Shown: positions 47,773-58,310, numbered from the stretch's first letter. The stretch: DNA of 64,000 nt from Polytrichum commune (GCA_950295325.1 OX485806.1:8742001-8806000), one strand, 5' to 3'. Notes: a model not told the origin generated them from the letters alone. A program made the numbers and translations.

Positions 47773-48737
47773 CAGTCAAAACTCTATAAGTGTTACCCCT
47801 ATAAGCGTTAAAATTCCATATATGTTAAGAAAAGTTTACTCCCCTACAAAAACAAAATTGGTAATACTAGTGAGTGTTATGTGTTAAGTGTTATAATATG
47901 CTCTACTCCCTTCTTTGTTAATTGCACCTCTATAAGTGTTAATTTTGAGAAAATCAAGGTAACAATATATGAGAGCATACATTTTAAACATGTAATCACA
48001 TTTATCTCATATTCTTTGCGAACAATTCAAAATTGTCGGAGGCACACGGGTGTTCTTCCGATCTTTATTAAGAGGGAGATAGAGGAAGCTAGGCGTTTGG
48101 TAGAGGTTGATGAAGTTGCTACTCTACTTCACCAAGTGACATTGTTGTCACCTGACAGTGAGGTGGGTGACGTGATGAATGCTTATGAATACCTCAATTA
48201 TGAGATGAAGTTTGATTTAAACAACCCCTATGCACATACCAATGAGGAGTTTTTGGATATGTATTCCTCATAACATCAAGAAATTGATGTTGATGAGGTT
48301 ATGGTCAATGTGGTAGAAGAAGTTGTAAGATTTAGTGTTGCTGAGCATTCTCTAGAGACTTTGAAAAAATGCTTTGAACAAAGACCAAATGATGCCCTAT
48401 CACACATCAAGAGCATTCAATTCCTCCAGAAGGAAGTTTCATATCATCATTTGGAAGCTTCTCGTCATACTACTATAGACTCTTTCTTTCGGTTAGTTTA
48501 GTTGGAAGAATCTCGTCAAGTTACTACTATATAGATAATTTCTTTCAAATAGTTTAGTTGAATTATGTATTATCATTTGTATTTTTATATTTTTAAAAAC
48601 ATTATGTTCTTCATTTAAAATAATAATAAGTGTTATTTCTATAAATGTTATTAATCATCGGTATTACGTGTTATAATTCTATATATGTTATGTTTTTTTG
48701 CTACTCCCGACCTGTAACATTTATAGAGTATTGACTA
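47773..48737 (+). mobile_element. pogo-like DNA transposon, internally deleted, 965 bp
   Basis: Terminal inverted repeats CAGTCAAAACTCTATAAGTG and, in complement at the right end, TAGTCAATACTCTATAAATG, flanked by TA at 47771-47772 and 48738-48739. The 'CAGT..AA.CTCTATAA' pattern is that of plant pogo-type (Emigrant/Lemi) elements. It keeps the C-terminal part of a transposase (see 48031-48501). Confidence 0.8.
48031..48501 (+). pseudogene. C-terminal fragment of a pogo/Tigger-type transposase
   Basis: One frame from about 48031 reads CRRHTGVLPIFIKREIEEA, then acidic sequence. An in-frame TAA follows at 48271-48273, then it continues in the same frame to LSHIKSIQFLQKEV and a terminal TTIDSFFRLV. 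The 'C..TG.LP' block and the 'TTI..FF' end are typical of Tigger/CENP-B-like transposase C-termini. The DNA-binding and most DDE catalytic parts are missing, so it cannot act on its own. Confidence 0.7.
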
Positions 48738-48798
48738 TACTAACCTTCTTTCTTCTTCTCCTCCTTTTTTAAAAATAAATTTAAATAAATAAATTTAA

Positions 48799-48923
48799 AA
48801 CTTAACCTCCACCTGGCTAGTTTTCCGTAAAGTAGGGAAACAATTTTATGGCCGGGAATTGAACCACCAACTACTCTATTCGGTTTGGGTACCTCTTCAT
48901 TATCATTTGATAGTTTAGGGTCA
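48799..48923 (-). mobile_element. SINE-like segment, second copy
   Basis: Matches 34434-34558. On the minus strand it has GGTGGTTCAATTCCC, a box-B-like sequence. It lies next to a further repeat that runs to about 49190. Confidence 0.4.
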
Positions 48924-48925
48924 TC

Positions 48926-49190
48926 TCGGGTCACTTCTCCTTCATTTGTCGTGGACCAAATCAATCTCCTATCGGATCGGGGAGAGCCAGATGCTAGTTA
49001 CATATAAACGGGTCAAGTTTTGAGGATAACCTATTGAAGTTCAAGACCTTAGGGAAATTACCAATCGCTTTAAAGGAATATATGGAATATACCCCAACTT
49101 CATAAAGAAAGACGATTGTTAAATCAACCACATTTGAGTTAAAACGATCACATAGATGTCTCGCATGGTCACATGACCTATCAAAATTTG
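48926..49190. repeat. dispersed repeat, copies at 62990-63230 and 36480-36600
   Basis: Shared words: 'catttgtcgtg.a.caaatcaatct', 'ttgaagttcaagaccttagg', 'aatataccccaacttcataa', 'catggtcacatgac'. The copy at 62990 follows directly after the end of the sideroflexin segmental duplication. Confidence 0.75.
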
Positions 49191-49384
49191 AATAATTATA
49201 GTTGTTAATTTAAATGTGGAGAAAGAGGAAGGAGAACTATTTATATGAGGAGTGTTTGGGCACATTAGTGGGAGCCTATGAGGTGGACATAGTTACTTGT
49301 CCAACAATGTGATTGATTAGGGGTAATCTTTTGGAGCCAACAAGTTCAGATAAGATATCCAAAATAAGAGGACTTAAGAGGAGT

Positions 49385-49775
49385 TAGAAATACACTAAAT
49401 ATGTCATGTAATGCCACCAATTATGATTGTCTTGCTCACTATTAATTGTAAATTGCGATTATCACAATTTACAGTTACCATCACTAAATTTTAACGCAAC
49501 ATTATTTGTAATTCCTTATAAACTTTTTGGGGGATTACAAGTTTACAATGTTACACTTATTGTCACGTACCAAGTGATTTTCATCCGAGTCACAATCATC
49601 CATGACAATATTTATCACAAGTTGTTGACAAGAGAAGGTAGGGTTTTGGCCAATGGATGAACTCATCCATCATTCATGATAATATTTGTTCACTTATTCA
49701 TAAGAAGTGTCATCCAAAAAGTTACCATAGTGACATAAAACAACATATAACATTAAATATCATATTTAGTGTAGC
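49385..49775. mobile_element. dispersed MITE-like element, copy 2
   Basis: Partner of 37080-37450. The right edge is ATTAAATATCATATTTAGTG, a version of the palindromic end found on several small elements here. Confidence 0.55.
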
Positions 49776-49859
49776 TAGCAAGATTACCACTAACGGTTGC
49801 AAGTACTTAACTTAATTGTCACTAATATGTTTTTATCCACTCAGCTTCACAATAGCTTA

Positions 49860-50356
49860 AGGCCACTTCACACACAAGCCAAGAGCCGTGACCATGAAAT
49901 TGTGAGAGCCCAAAGTAAATGTCCAAAGGCCGTCTCAAGACACCTCAAAAATCATGTAGTGTGGTCAAGGATCCTCAAGTGTAGTGTGAAGTCACAGGTG
50001 ACCGGGCCCTCAATCAAATGTTATTTTAATGAATTTGTATTCATGCGGATCCTCACACATGATAAAATAGAATAAACCAATGGTTGTGAGTATTCGGAGG
50101 GCCATGGTGTCCCGCTTTTGTGGTAGGCCTACCTCCAAGAGGTGGTTTTTCAAAATAATCCAAGTGACCATGAAACATGATCCATTCGATGCCATGTGGG
50201 AATCCACTAGACTTTACATCCATCTTGCATTCACTTACTCCATTGGTCCCTCAAGTATAGTGTGAAGCGAACTTGGACTGGCTCCGCCTTTTCCACCAAT
50301 GAGAGTGCTTGAAGTGTGATGGTCATGGGCTCTCACTCTCATGTGTGAAGTGGCCC
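49860..50356 (-). mobile_element. PIF/Harbinger-like MITE, 497 bp, inverted copy
   Basis: Full-length member of the 6512/23697 family in opposite orientation, with GGCCACTTCACACACAAG at the left and the complement of GGGCCACTTCACACATGAG at the right. TTA is at 49857-49859 and 50357-50359. No coding frame. Confidence 0.85.
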
Positions 50357-50359
50357 TTA

Positions 50360-51327
50360 GTTGAGTCACCCTTGAGGCTTCATGAAAGTCTAGTTCCATC
50401 TATAGTTCATAGTAGTCTAGTTACATGTCTTCAAGGGAGTTATATCTAGGAGCATCGAAGAGGCTTTTTGAAGCTCATGTGTATTTTTGGTTTTTTAGTA
50501 ATAAGTAGCCATCTCCTTTGGAGATATGGCGTGAATTTTTTTGTGCACTCCTTTTTTGGTGCGCAATGTTGTGACTCCCCCCCCCCCTCAATTGATATAT
50601 AATCCGAAATACCTTGCTCCCCTTCATGTGTGTTTTGAAAATTCAACTTATGGCAAGTTATGTGATTGTAGAACATGTCTATGTGGCCATTTTAACAAAC
50701 TAAACGGTCGATTTAACAATCCCCTAAAGAAGAACCAAAATATGTCAACATGTAGTTGGTTAAATTTGGAAATAGTAGGATCTCAACCAATTATGCACAA
50801 AATTGTCCCAACATACTAGATCAAATGGGATATCTCCATTCATAAGAGGTCACAGTACACCCTATAGGACATGCTAGGGACCTAAGTTGCATGGTGCACA
50901 TGAGGCTTGCCCCGACACAACACACAAGTTGAAGCATTGCAAGCAAAACCAACTGAATCAATAATGGGTTTACACTTAGGGTCCAAGACCAAAGAAACTC
51001 TAAAATTGAGTGATCCTATATGGCAAGAGTAAAATTTTGGATCCAAGGAATTTACACTAGGATTGAAATCCAAAGGCATGATAAGTCCACAATCAATTGC
51101 AACCTAAAATAAGTGCACCTACCTTAGGTCATACTATATGGGTCTTAAAACCTTTGAATATTACGCAAAGACTTGTTTGATCATATGCGCATATGGAATT
51201 TGGCCTATATTGTAACATCACATGTAGACACTAGGTAGTAGGCAACAAGGGGGTTTCCACCACATATATCTTAAGACTTACTTACCAAGTTGTGTAAGAT
51301 TACGAGATAAGTACAGTAAATAGTTCT
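50360..51327. other. intergenic, nothing recognised
   Basis: AT-rich; a C run at about 50578-50587. No supported gene or structured repeat. Confidence 0.35.
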
Positions 51328-51452
51328 ATTAGTGTGGGTAGAAATTAGTGTGGAAATTATTGATGTGCCACTTTATTTCCACTTTGACTAGACACTTAAT
51401 GTGGCCCACATCAATAATTTCCACATTAATTTTCCACCCACACTAATAGGAA
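51328..51452. mobile_element. small foldback MITE, about 125 bp
   Basis: CTATTAGTGTGGGTAGAAA at the left and its near complement TTTCCACCCACACTAATAG-type sequence at the right. The two arms cover most of the element (shared AATTATTGATGTG and complement), with a short centre near 51387. Confidence 0.7.
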
Positions 51453-52353
51453 TATTTGTTGTACTTACTCACCAACACATGCAACTTGGTCACTAGGTAT
51501 AACTATATATGTGGTGGTGAACTAGGGTGGAAATATTGCGGGCAAAAGACCTTGGGTCTTTCCACAATTCTTTGTGGAGACTTCCAACCAACACCTTCAA
51601 TATTAGTTCAATGCATAGTCATGTGGCCCTAAGTGTTCATTGAGTGATCCCCCTCATCACACTCTTTTGGAAGTACTTAATGTTGTCAATTTGTAGTTTC
51701 CAATTTTGTAGTTATAATAGTGTTGAGTTCACTTATGCAAGCAATTGCTTGAAACCTTTGATGGTGTATAAGATTTCATATGCATGGCTAACATATTGAT
51801 TATGTACTATGGGGTGAGTACGGTGGATTGCGTGGTCGTGCACATAATGATTTAAGTCAATGGGATTGCCACTTTGCACTAGCCCACATGACATAATAGA
51901 TTTATAGCCCACCAAAAAATGGGGCCACTAAATTCCAAAAGTAGGGAGTCGCATAATGAGCACATTGAACTCATACCAAGTTCCCTATATTTAGATCATA
52001 GGCATGGGCAATGGTGTTGCCTTGATGACTCATCAATGTTTTTTGGGTTTGATTTTAGGCTCGAAAATCTCATGTGGCAAAAGACAACTAACTTGACATA
52101 GTAGCGGCACTATGAAACTTTTGGGCATGAAATTCCTAGAAATGGTGAAAAAGAAGAGGAATTGAAAGAGGGAAACATTCTCATTAGACACTTTACATTA
52201 ATCGCTTGCTTAAGTACGCACCCGTTTAAGTATGCATCCCGGTTAAGTGCGCAATTCTTTTTGACAAAAATCACGGTTCATATTTTATTATTTTAACATG
52301 TCATGCATAGTCATTTCATGTGAATGCATGTTATATATATATATATATATATA
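51453..52353. other. intergenic, nothing recognised
   Basis: No supported gene. It ends in a (TA)n tract (about 52332-52353) that is the insertion point of the following foldback element. Confidence 0.35.
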
Positions 52354-53245
52354 GGGGATCGCTATTTCCACACCTTTTTTGGCTAGATTCACACCTTTTT
52401 GCCGGTTCGGTTGCCGTGTCACTGAGGCGCTATACATGAGATTCTTCATGGTGCATCCGGACCGTTGATCCACCAAGGCCCATCCAAGGGCCTTAATGAT
52501 CCTAGGTGGCGGTAGGGTGGGGGGCGGGGGTGGTGCTTGCCACCAAGGCGGGGTGGGGCCGTGGGCCTCATGTCTTTTTTGGGGAGGCCGGATTTAGGGT
52601 GGTGTCGGGCCTAGTGGCTAGGCGGGCCCAGTGGCTAGGCCTACTTATTATATAACTAGTTGGTTAGCCTTACTCTACTTACTAAATAACTACACTAAAT
52701 ATGATATTTAGTGTTAGATACACTAAATACGAACACTACACTAAATCTCACTAACCCTATGAAAGTAAGTAACATTAAATGTAAATTCAAATTGGAGTTA
52801 AGCTTTGATGCGTTAAAGTATTGGAGAGGCTAACCAACTAGTTATTTAGTAAGTAGAGTAAGGCTAACCCACTAGTCATTTAGTAAGTAGAGGAAGGGTA
52901 ACCAACTAGTCATTTAGTAAGTAGAGTAAGGGTAACCAACTAGTTATAGAATAAGTAGGCCTAGCCACTGGGCCCGCCTAGCCACTAGGCCCGACACCAC
53001 CCTAAATCCGGCCTCCCCAAAAAAAACATGAGGCCCACGGCCCCACCCCGCCTTGGTGGCAAGCATCACCCCCGCCCCCCACCCCACCGCCACCTAGGAT
53101 CATTGAGGCCCTTGGATGGGCCTTGGTGGATCAACGGTCCGGATGCACCATGAAGAATCTCATGTATAGCGCCTCAGTGACACGGCAACCGAACCGGCAA
53201 AAAGGTGTGAATCTAGCCAAAAAAAGTGTGGAAATAGCGATCCCC
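52354..53245. mobile_element. large foldback element inserted in a TA tract
   Basis: Begins GGGGATCGCTATTTCCACAC and ends with its complement; the flanks are TATATA on both sides. The arms (about 52354-52690 and 52838-53245) are near-perfect inverted repeats and GC-rich outside. The right arm contains four 33-34 bp units built on ACTAGTCATTTAGTAAGTAG (52831-52960), where the left arm has about one and a half. The centre holds TACACTAAATATGATATTTA. No coding sequence. The superfamily is uncertain; a TA duplication would suit Tc1/mariner. Confidence 0.75.
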
Positions 53246-53306
53246 TATATATATATATTTTTAATTTTTTTTTAATTTTTAATTTTTTTACGCTTGACAT
53301 TTATTG

Positions 53307-53690
53307 TCAATTTGTTAACGTTTCGTTGAAACGTCTCAAACGATCGTCACAATTCATAATACATCTGTCCAATTTCCGTTTGAACATCGGAGCAAAGCAA
53401 TTGGTCGTCAATGTCAAGGACATCAGAGCTTCAAAGCCTTTGAAGTCGGTAGCACTTTCAAATTCAGCAAATGTCTCGATAAGCAGGATTTTGGCATCGA
53501 TAGGTGGTTCTTCTTCAATTTGCATTGTTTCCATAACTTTCCGGATGCCACCTTCACTGACTTCATACTCCCACCCCAACATCCGCTTGCATGGTGCATT
53601 TGGCTTGCTCAACTTTGCAATGATTTCACATTGTTGGAATTCGGTCAAGTGGGTTGCCCCAAGTTTCATCCATTTCCTGTTGCGATTCAC
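53307..53690 (-). pseudogene. transposase N-terminal (helix-turn-helix) like fragment
   Basis: A 127-codon minus-strand frame. Residues 14-55 (LTEFQQCEIIAKL ... YEVSEGGIRKVMETM) have the layout of a pogo/CENP-B-type N-terminal helix-turn-helix ('Lt..q...Ii..L ... y.Vs...Irki'). The remainder is helical-looking with no catalytic motif. It may be a transposase remnant or a host gene derived from one. Low certainty. Confidence 0.4.
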
Positions 53691-53959
53691 CGAATCCGAG
53701 GGTCTAGAAATTATATGAGTAAAGTACTCACCAATGGCTCCAGTTCAAAGTGCATACTTAAGTGGGAGATTACTGTACTACATGATGCCCACTACGTTGC
53801 CACGCTAGTGGAAGAAGGCCTACCTATGTTTCTAGCTTGTGCGGTTTGGGCCTAATAAGTATATATCGTCCAAATTATATATGATACTAAGCTTAGAGCC
53901 AAGTAGGATGGTGTTGATTGAATGAGGACTTAGGGCATACTTAAAAAGAATCTCACATC

Positions 53960-54340
53960 TTGTGACAAGGTAGACATGCCTAAATCGAACACAACAATCA
54001 TCTAGTCACCTTTATTTGAGTGGTATTTGGTTAGGTGTGGATCTAAGAATCTACATAAGGAAAGACACGTGTTTACAAAAGATTGGACTATGTTTTCGAA
54101 ATATGTTAATCACACTACGTTCATATAATCAACATTATTTGGAGGGGGGGGGGGGAAGATCTATGTGACCACTTAATGAGCACAAAATCCTTCACTATGA
54201 TAACGAGAAATATATTCTCTTATGAGCTCTGAAAATCATGAGGCAAATGGCATGATTTTGATTTGTTAATCATCACGCACTAACTGTGTGTTTCATATCC
54301 CATGAGAAGTGGCTGCAAAGAGAAAAGTATCCATCTAAGG
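53960..54340. repeat. dispersed repeat, partner of 39540-39920
   Basis: Same order of shared blocks as at 39540-39920, with a G run at about 54141-54154 where the other copy also has one (39741-39747). Confidence 0.5.
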
Positions 54341-54383
54341 CACATCTACATTACCTACCCACCAACTTCCTAGCACCAATATT

Positions 54384-54758
54384 GGGGCAAATTCACATGG
54401 AGTCCTAAGTCCCAACACGAAAGCAAAATCGCAACCTTTGAGTCTCAAAAATTTATTAAAGTATGATTTCATATCCATTAATGTAAGGTGTTGATTATTT
54501 TATGATCTTTTTTCTTCTTCAGGACTTTTGTTGCGAGTTGGATTTTTTGTTTTGTTTGACCCAACTCTCAACACAAGTCCCGAGCTTCACCTCCAAAATG
54601 TATTGCCGTGTAGACATCCATGTCAAGCTTGGGCCTCAAGACTTGAGACCTCGAGTGAAGTGATAAATCTCAACTCCATGGTCTCAACGGCTGAGATTGC
54701 ACCGATTGACCTCAAGTGAACTGGGACGTGAGACTCGGGACTCCGTATGAACCGGCCC
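54384..54758. mobile_element. GGTTCACA-family MITE, diverged copy
   Basis: Left end GGGGCAAATTCACATGG, right end complement of GGGCCGGTTCATACGG, TTA following at 54759-54761. Interior collinear with 29684-30051. Older than the 29-kb copies by its divergence. Confidence 0.7.
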
Positions 54759-54959
54759 TTAGGCTAATTATAGTCAAATGGGACAAAACAATGTTCCAAT
54801 AGCTCCCGAACTATTTGAGCAATTAGGCTTGTGACCTTTGAGCAATTAGGTTATGAGTTTCGCGGAGGAGGTTTGCCTCGTCCCGTTAAATCTTTAATCT
54901 TGAGGTCAAGTTCAGTATTCCTTGCCAACGCTGAAGAGACAGATGCTTGTTGTGGCTGA

Positions 54960-55244
54960 GATCCATCATCCGCATGTGTTCAGACCGAGTTGTAATTTGA
55001 TTTGGGGTTAGCAAGAATCGTCATCCATGTGTAACTACATCGAGTTGCAAGGTTGAAGTTACACTTTGTTTTGGGGCCAGCTAGAATCACCATCTGAATG
55101 TATTCAAACTGAGTTGCAAGGTTTTGAAAGGTTGAAGTTACGATACATTTCGGGGCTAAATCATCATTCGAATGTGTTTAGATTGAGTGTGGTGCGAGGC
55201 AAGGGTGAAGTTATAATATATTTTGGGGCTAGAATCATCATCGG
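54960..55244. repeat. 70-90 bp imperfect repeats leading into a small gene
   Basis: Four degraded units share 'gagttgcaaggttgaagtta', 'ttttggggc.ag', and 'agaatcatcatc.gaatgtgtt'. The last unit ends about 10 bases before the ATG at 55255, so the repeats form the promoter and/or leader of that gene. Confidence 0.65.
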
Positions 55245-55254
55245 CAACGCAGCT

Positions 55255-55413
55255 ATGGCGAGCCAGAATGAGAAGGTAGCCATTGGGCTGGGCTTCGTGG
55301 GGGCTTTGTTCACCCTTCTCGCATACAACCAGACATTCATGACCACCACGCAAAGCATTGTGACCGGCTTTGTGATCATGTTAGTGGCCTTGGGTGTGAA
55401 GGAATTGAACTAA
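55255..55413 (+). CDS. small two-helix membrane protein, 52 residues
   Basis: ATG at 55255 (GCAGCTATGGCG context) gives MASQNEKVAIGLGFVGALF and continues to a stop at 55411-55413. Two hydrophobic stretches (about residues 8-24 and 34-47) are joined by a short polar turn (NQTFMTTTQ), and the end is charged (VKELN). I do not recognise the family with confidence; the layout is that of small organelle or ER membrane subunits. A CAG directly before the CT of the leader could be a splice acceptor, so an upstream leader exon is possible. The kinase gene starts about 495 bases downstream on the same strand. Confidence 0.5.
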   Translation: MASQNEKVAIGLGFVGALFTLLAYNQTFMTTTQSIVTGFVIMLVALGVKELN

Positions 55414-55907
55414 GATGCTGCCTCCGGACGAAGCACCAGATGGCAGGTCTAAATAGGCCTTTTCTGGGAGATTCACATCTCTCTTCTAGAAAATTCCTGT
55501 GGAAAGGACCTCAAATAAAGAAGGATCTGTGACCTATGTTTCAATGAGGGTTAACCCCACTGTTGTAATTTGCCTTCCAAGTTTGCAGATGGTTGTGATA
55601 AATTTAGTACTCGTTGAGGGTTCACGCCGTGATATTAGAGGAGAATACTCGATTGTGGAGAGCTGCAGAAAAATCTCAGTATGTGTGATGGAACATTTTC
55701 GACAGATTGCTTAGGAAATTCTCTAGTTTGCTCTAAGGCTGCATCTTTCAAGCCACTCCTGAAATGTGGAGATTTAACATGTAGTGTTCCGGTAGTTGGA
55801 GATTGTAGAAACAAATTTTGGTGACAGGCAAATCTGTGGCTCTCATCAAATCTTTGACAGTCTGAAATAAGAGACACATCTTATTTGTAGTTATTTAGTG
55901 TGTGAAG

Positions 55908-57587
55908 ATGGCAGGTTCGGTAGACATTCTCGACCGCTGTAAAGATTTGATAAAACATGTACAGTACCTTGTATCAGCTGCAAACCCTAACCCTCCGCAA
56001 ATCAACAAGCAGCAGTGCCAGCTTTTGGCTGAAAAGCTTCCAAGGCTCCAAGGAGCCATACTCAAGTTTGAGGTAGAGACGTATCGTGAACTACTAGCAA
56101 ACAAGGAGATCGAAGGCTCAGAAATTGCCTCCTTGATGACACCAGCTGCGGAGTTGAATTCAGTGCTTGAACGAATTACGGCCCTAGTTGAAGAGTGTTG
56201 TTGCGGCACCGATGAATGGTTAAACACAGCTCTCAAGCAAGGGGACCTGAAAGAGACTTTCTCGGAGATTCTCTACGACTCGGAATGGCATGAGAAACTC
56301 ATCTGCAGCATTTTACTCACATCCATAACATTCGACAAGACTGTATTCCACGCCGGAGCATGTGAAGGGAAGTTGAGTGTGGTTGAGTATCTCGCTTTAT
56401 TGGTCGCAGCAAAGCAGGATCAAGAGACTCTCAAGAACCGCTTAAGAGACTTGAAGAAGAATCACGAATGTGACGAAGATGATGTAAGGTGTCAACGTGA
56501 ACCATCCTCTCAATGTCTTGCAACGCAGCTGCTGGTAATTCTAAATGTGAAACCCTCGGACATAGCCATCGACTCGAGTGGCTTTACCCCCTCACCTCTC
56601 ATCTTCTGGGTGAGCCCCAAGGATTTGTCCGAAGGCGAAGAACTCGGCAGGGGAGGGTTCGGAGTGGTCCGAGAAACTACATGGTTAGGGATGAGATTTG
56701 CAAAGAAAGAGTTCAGGGGAGGAGACAACAAATTCTTCAGGCAAGAAATTGGTGCTCTTGCAGGGTTAAACCATCCACACATTGTGCGGTTGGTGTGTTG
56801 TGCGATGGACAAACGTAGCTGTTCCTTGGTGATGGAGCTAATGGACACCGATCTCTATGACTTTCTCGAAGAGTACCGAGAAAACATCCCCTCCGGAACA
56901 ACAAAACATTCTCCGTTCTCACACATCCAATCTGTTGACCTAATGCTTCAAATAGCCGAAGGCATCCGGTACATTCACAGCAAGGGCTTGGCACACCGAG
57001 ACCTCAAGTCACCGAACATCCTCATCAAATTCCCTGAGCCTTCCAAACCTTTGGGACCTCCAGAACCTTCAGACAGAGATTGGACATTAGTGAAGGGCAA
57101 CGATTCAGGCTGCAACAATAGCAGGGTGTTCCTTGTTAAAGTGGCTGATTTCGGTCTCACAAAAATTAAGAATGCCAGCACCAGATACTCTCACATGACA
57201 TTGAACACCGGTACCCGGAAGTGGATGGCACCGGAGGTTTACAAGGTGAAGGATTATGATGAAGATGAGGAGCAGTTGCCAGATCGGTTCCAGCCTTTTA
57301 AAACCGATGTGTATAGCTTTGGAATTGTGTGCTTCGAATTGCTCACCGGTGAGGAGCCTTTTGCTAATAGCAGCCAAGGTGGGCTTTACCGCAGGTTAAA
57401 AGGCGGAGAGCGGCCTCCAATCCCTGTAGATTGTCCTGCAAGATTGGCAAACCTCATTCAACGTTGCTGGGATGGCAATCCTCGAAATCGGCCGGAATTT
57501 CACGACATCTGCAAGGAGCTTCGGTACATCAAGGGTTTGCTCCTTCTTGGTAAGCTTCCATTCCGTCCCCAACTCCGGTGGGTGTAA
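55908..57587 (+). CDS. TKL-type protein kinase with N-terminal helical domain
   Basis: A single uninterrupted frame of 559 residues from the ATG at 55908; a GTG two codons earlier is not a plausible start. Residues 1-220 are helical and Cys-rich without membrane segments (QQCQLLAEKLPRLQ near 40). The style recalls the N-terminal bundle of plant MLKL-like kinases (DUF1221), which I can only infer. The kinase domain spans about 240-545: glycine loop GRGGFGVV (247-254), AKKEF with the likely ATP Lys at 266 or 267, HRDLKSPN (363-370), DFG (414-416), APE (441-443), DVYSFGIVCFELLTGEEPF, and a C-lobe Arg in RNRPEF. All catalytic residues are present, so it should be active. The HRD-DFG gap holds an unusual Pro/Ser-rich insert of roughly 35 residues. 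No signal peptide. Likely substrate and pathway unknown. Confidence 0.93.
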   Translation: MAGSVDILDRCKDLIKHVQYLVSAANPNPPQINKQQCQLLAEKLPRLQGAILKFEVETYRELLANKEIEGSEIASLMTPAAELNSVLERITALVEECCCGTDEWLNTALKQGDLKETFSEILYDSEWHEKLICSILLTSITFDKTVFHAGACEGKLSVVEYLALLVAAKQDQETLKNRLRDLKKNHECDEDDVRCQREPSSQCLATQLLVILNVKPSDIAIDSSGFTPSPLIFWVSPKDLSEGEELGRGGFGVVRETTWLGMRFAKKEFRGGDNKFFRQEIGALAGLNHPHIVRLVCCAMDKRSCSLVMELMDTDLYDFLEEYRENIPSGTTKHSPFSHIQSVDLMLQIAEGIRYIHSKGLAHRDLKSPNILIKFPEPSKPLGPPEPSDRDWTLVKGNDSGCNNSRVFLVKVADFGLTKIKNASTRYSHMTLNTGTRKWMAPEVYKVKDYDEDEEQLPDRFQPFKTDVYSFGIVCFELLTGEEPFANSSQGGLYRRLKGGERPPIPVDCPARLANLIQRCWDGNPRNRPEFHDICKELRYIKGLLLLGKLPFRPQLRWV

Positions 57588-57631
57588 ACGGATATATTAA
57601 TGTTAGATGCATTGCAGAGTACTGAGTTCCT

Positions 57632-58310
57632 GTAGAATGTCCTTCTACATTTTGAATGTGCAGTGTTAATGATACGAATGCTTTATATTGTCAATCGGAA
57701 ATAATTCGCACCGCAACATCTTTCTGTCTAGGTATTGTCTTGCTCTTTGATGTCGATACCAGTGTTGGACTGGTATCGTCTTTTTATGATACCGTTTGGG
57801 TATCTATAACAAGGATTTCACATTTTTGGGTACCAGTAGGGTGTGGGTATTTCACAGTATTTTTGTTTTCGATACCATTCGGGTCTAGATACCATGCAAG
57901 AATCTTCATACCTAGGCAAAAGCGCCCTAGTATCAATATGGTTTAGAATTGTATTGACACAAACAATAACTTTGGTTTACAAAGATTCTCTCACCTTGAC
58001 ATCACACCAAATATCAATTTTTGAGTGGTATTACAATTTTGATATCCACGAGTAGATTCTTTGATACCATGATTGGTGTTTATTATTGATACCATGCATT
58101 TACCAATATAGCAGACCGATGCTGGTGGATACTAGGAGACACACAAACAGACATTGTACTGGTCGATGTTTTGTTGAGTTCCTATAGAATGTATCTCTAC
58201 ATTATGAATGTGCATTGTGGATGATACCAATGCTGTACATTGTCAATAGGAAATGGCTTGCACTGCAAAATCTTTGTACGTAGGCATTGTCTTGCTGTTT
58301 GATGTAGATA
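57632..58310. repeat. direct repeats flanking a GATACC-rich insertion
   Basis: About 130 bp at 57630-57760 ('tagaatgt.cttctacatt.tgaatgtgca.tgt' to 'ggtattgtcttgctctttgatgt') is repeated at about 58182-58308. The 420 bp between contain about ten GATACC/GGTATC words in both orientations, plus GGGTACC and GGGTATT variants. It lies just downstream of the kinase gene. Confidence 0.7.
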
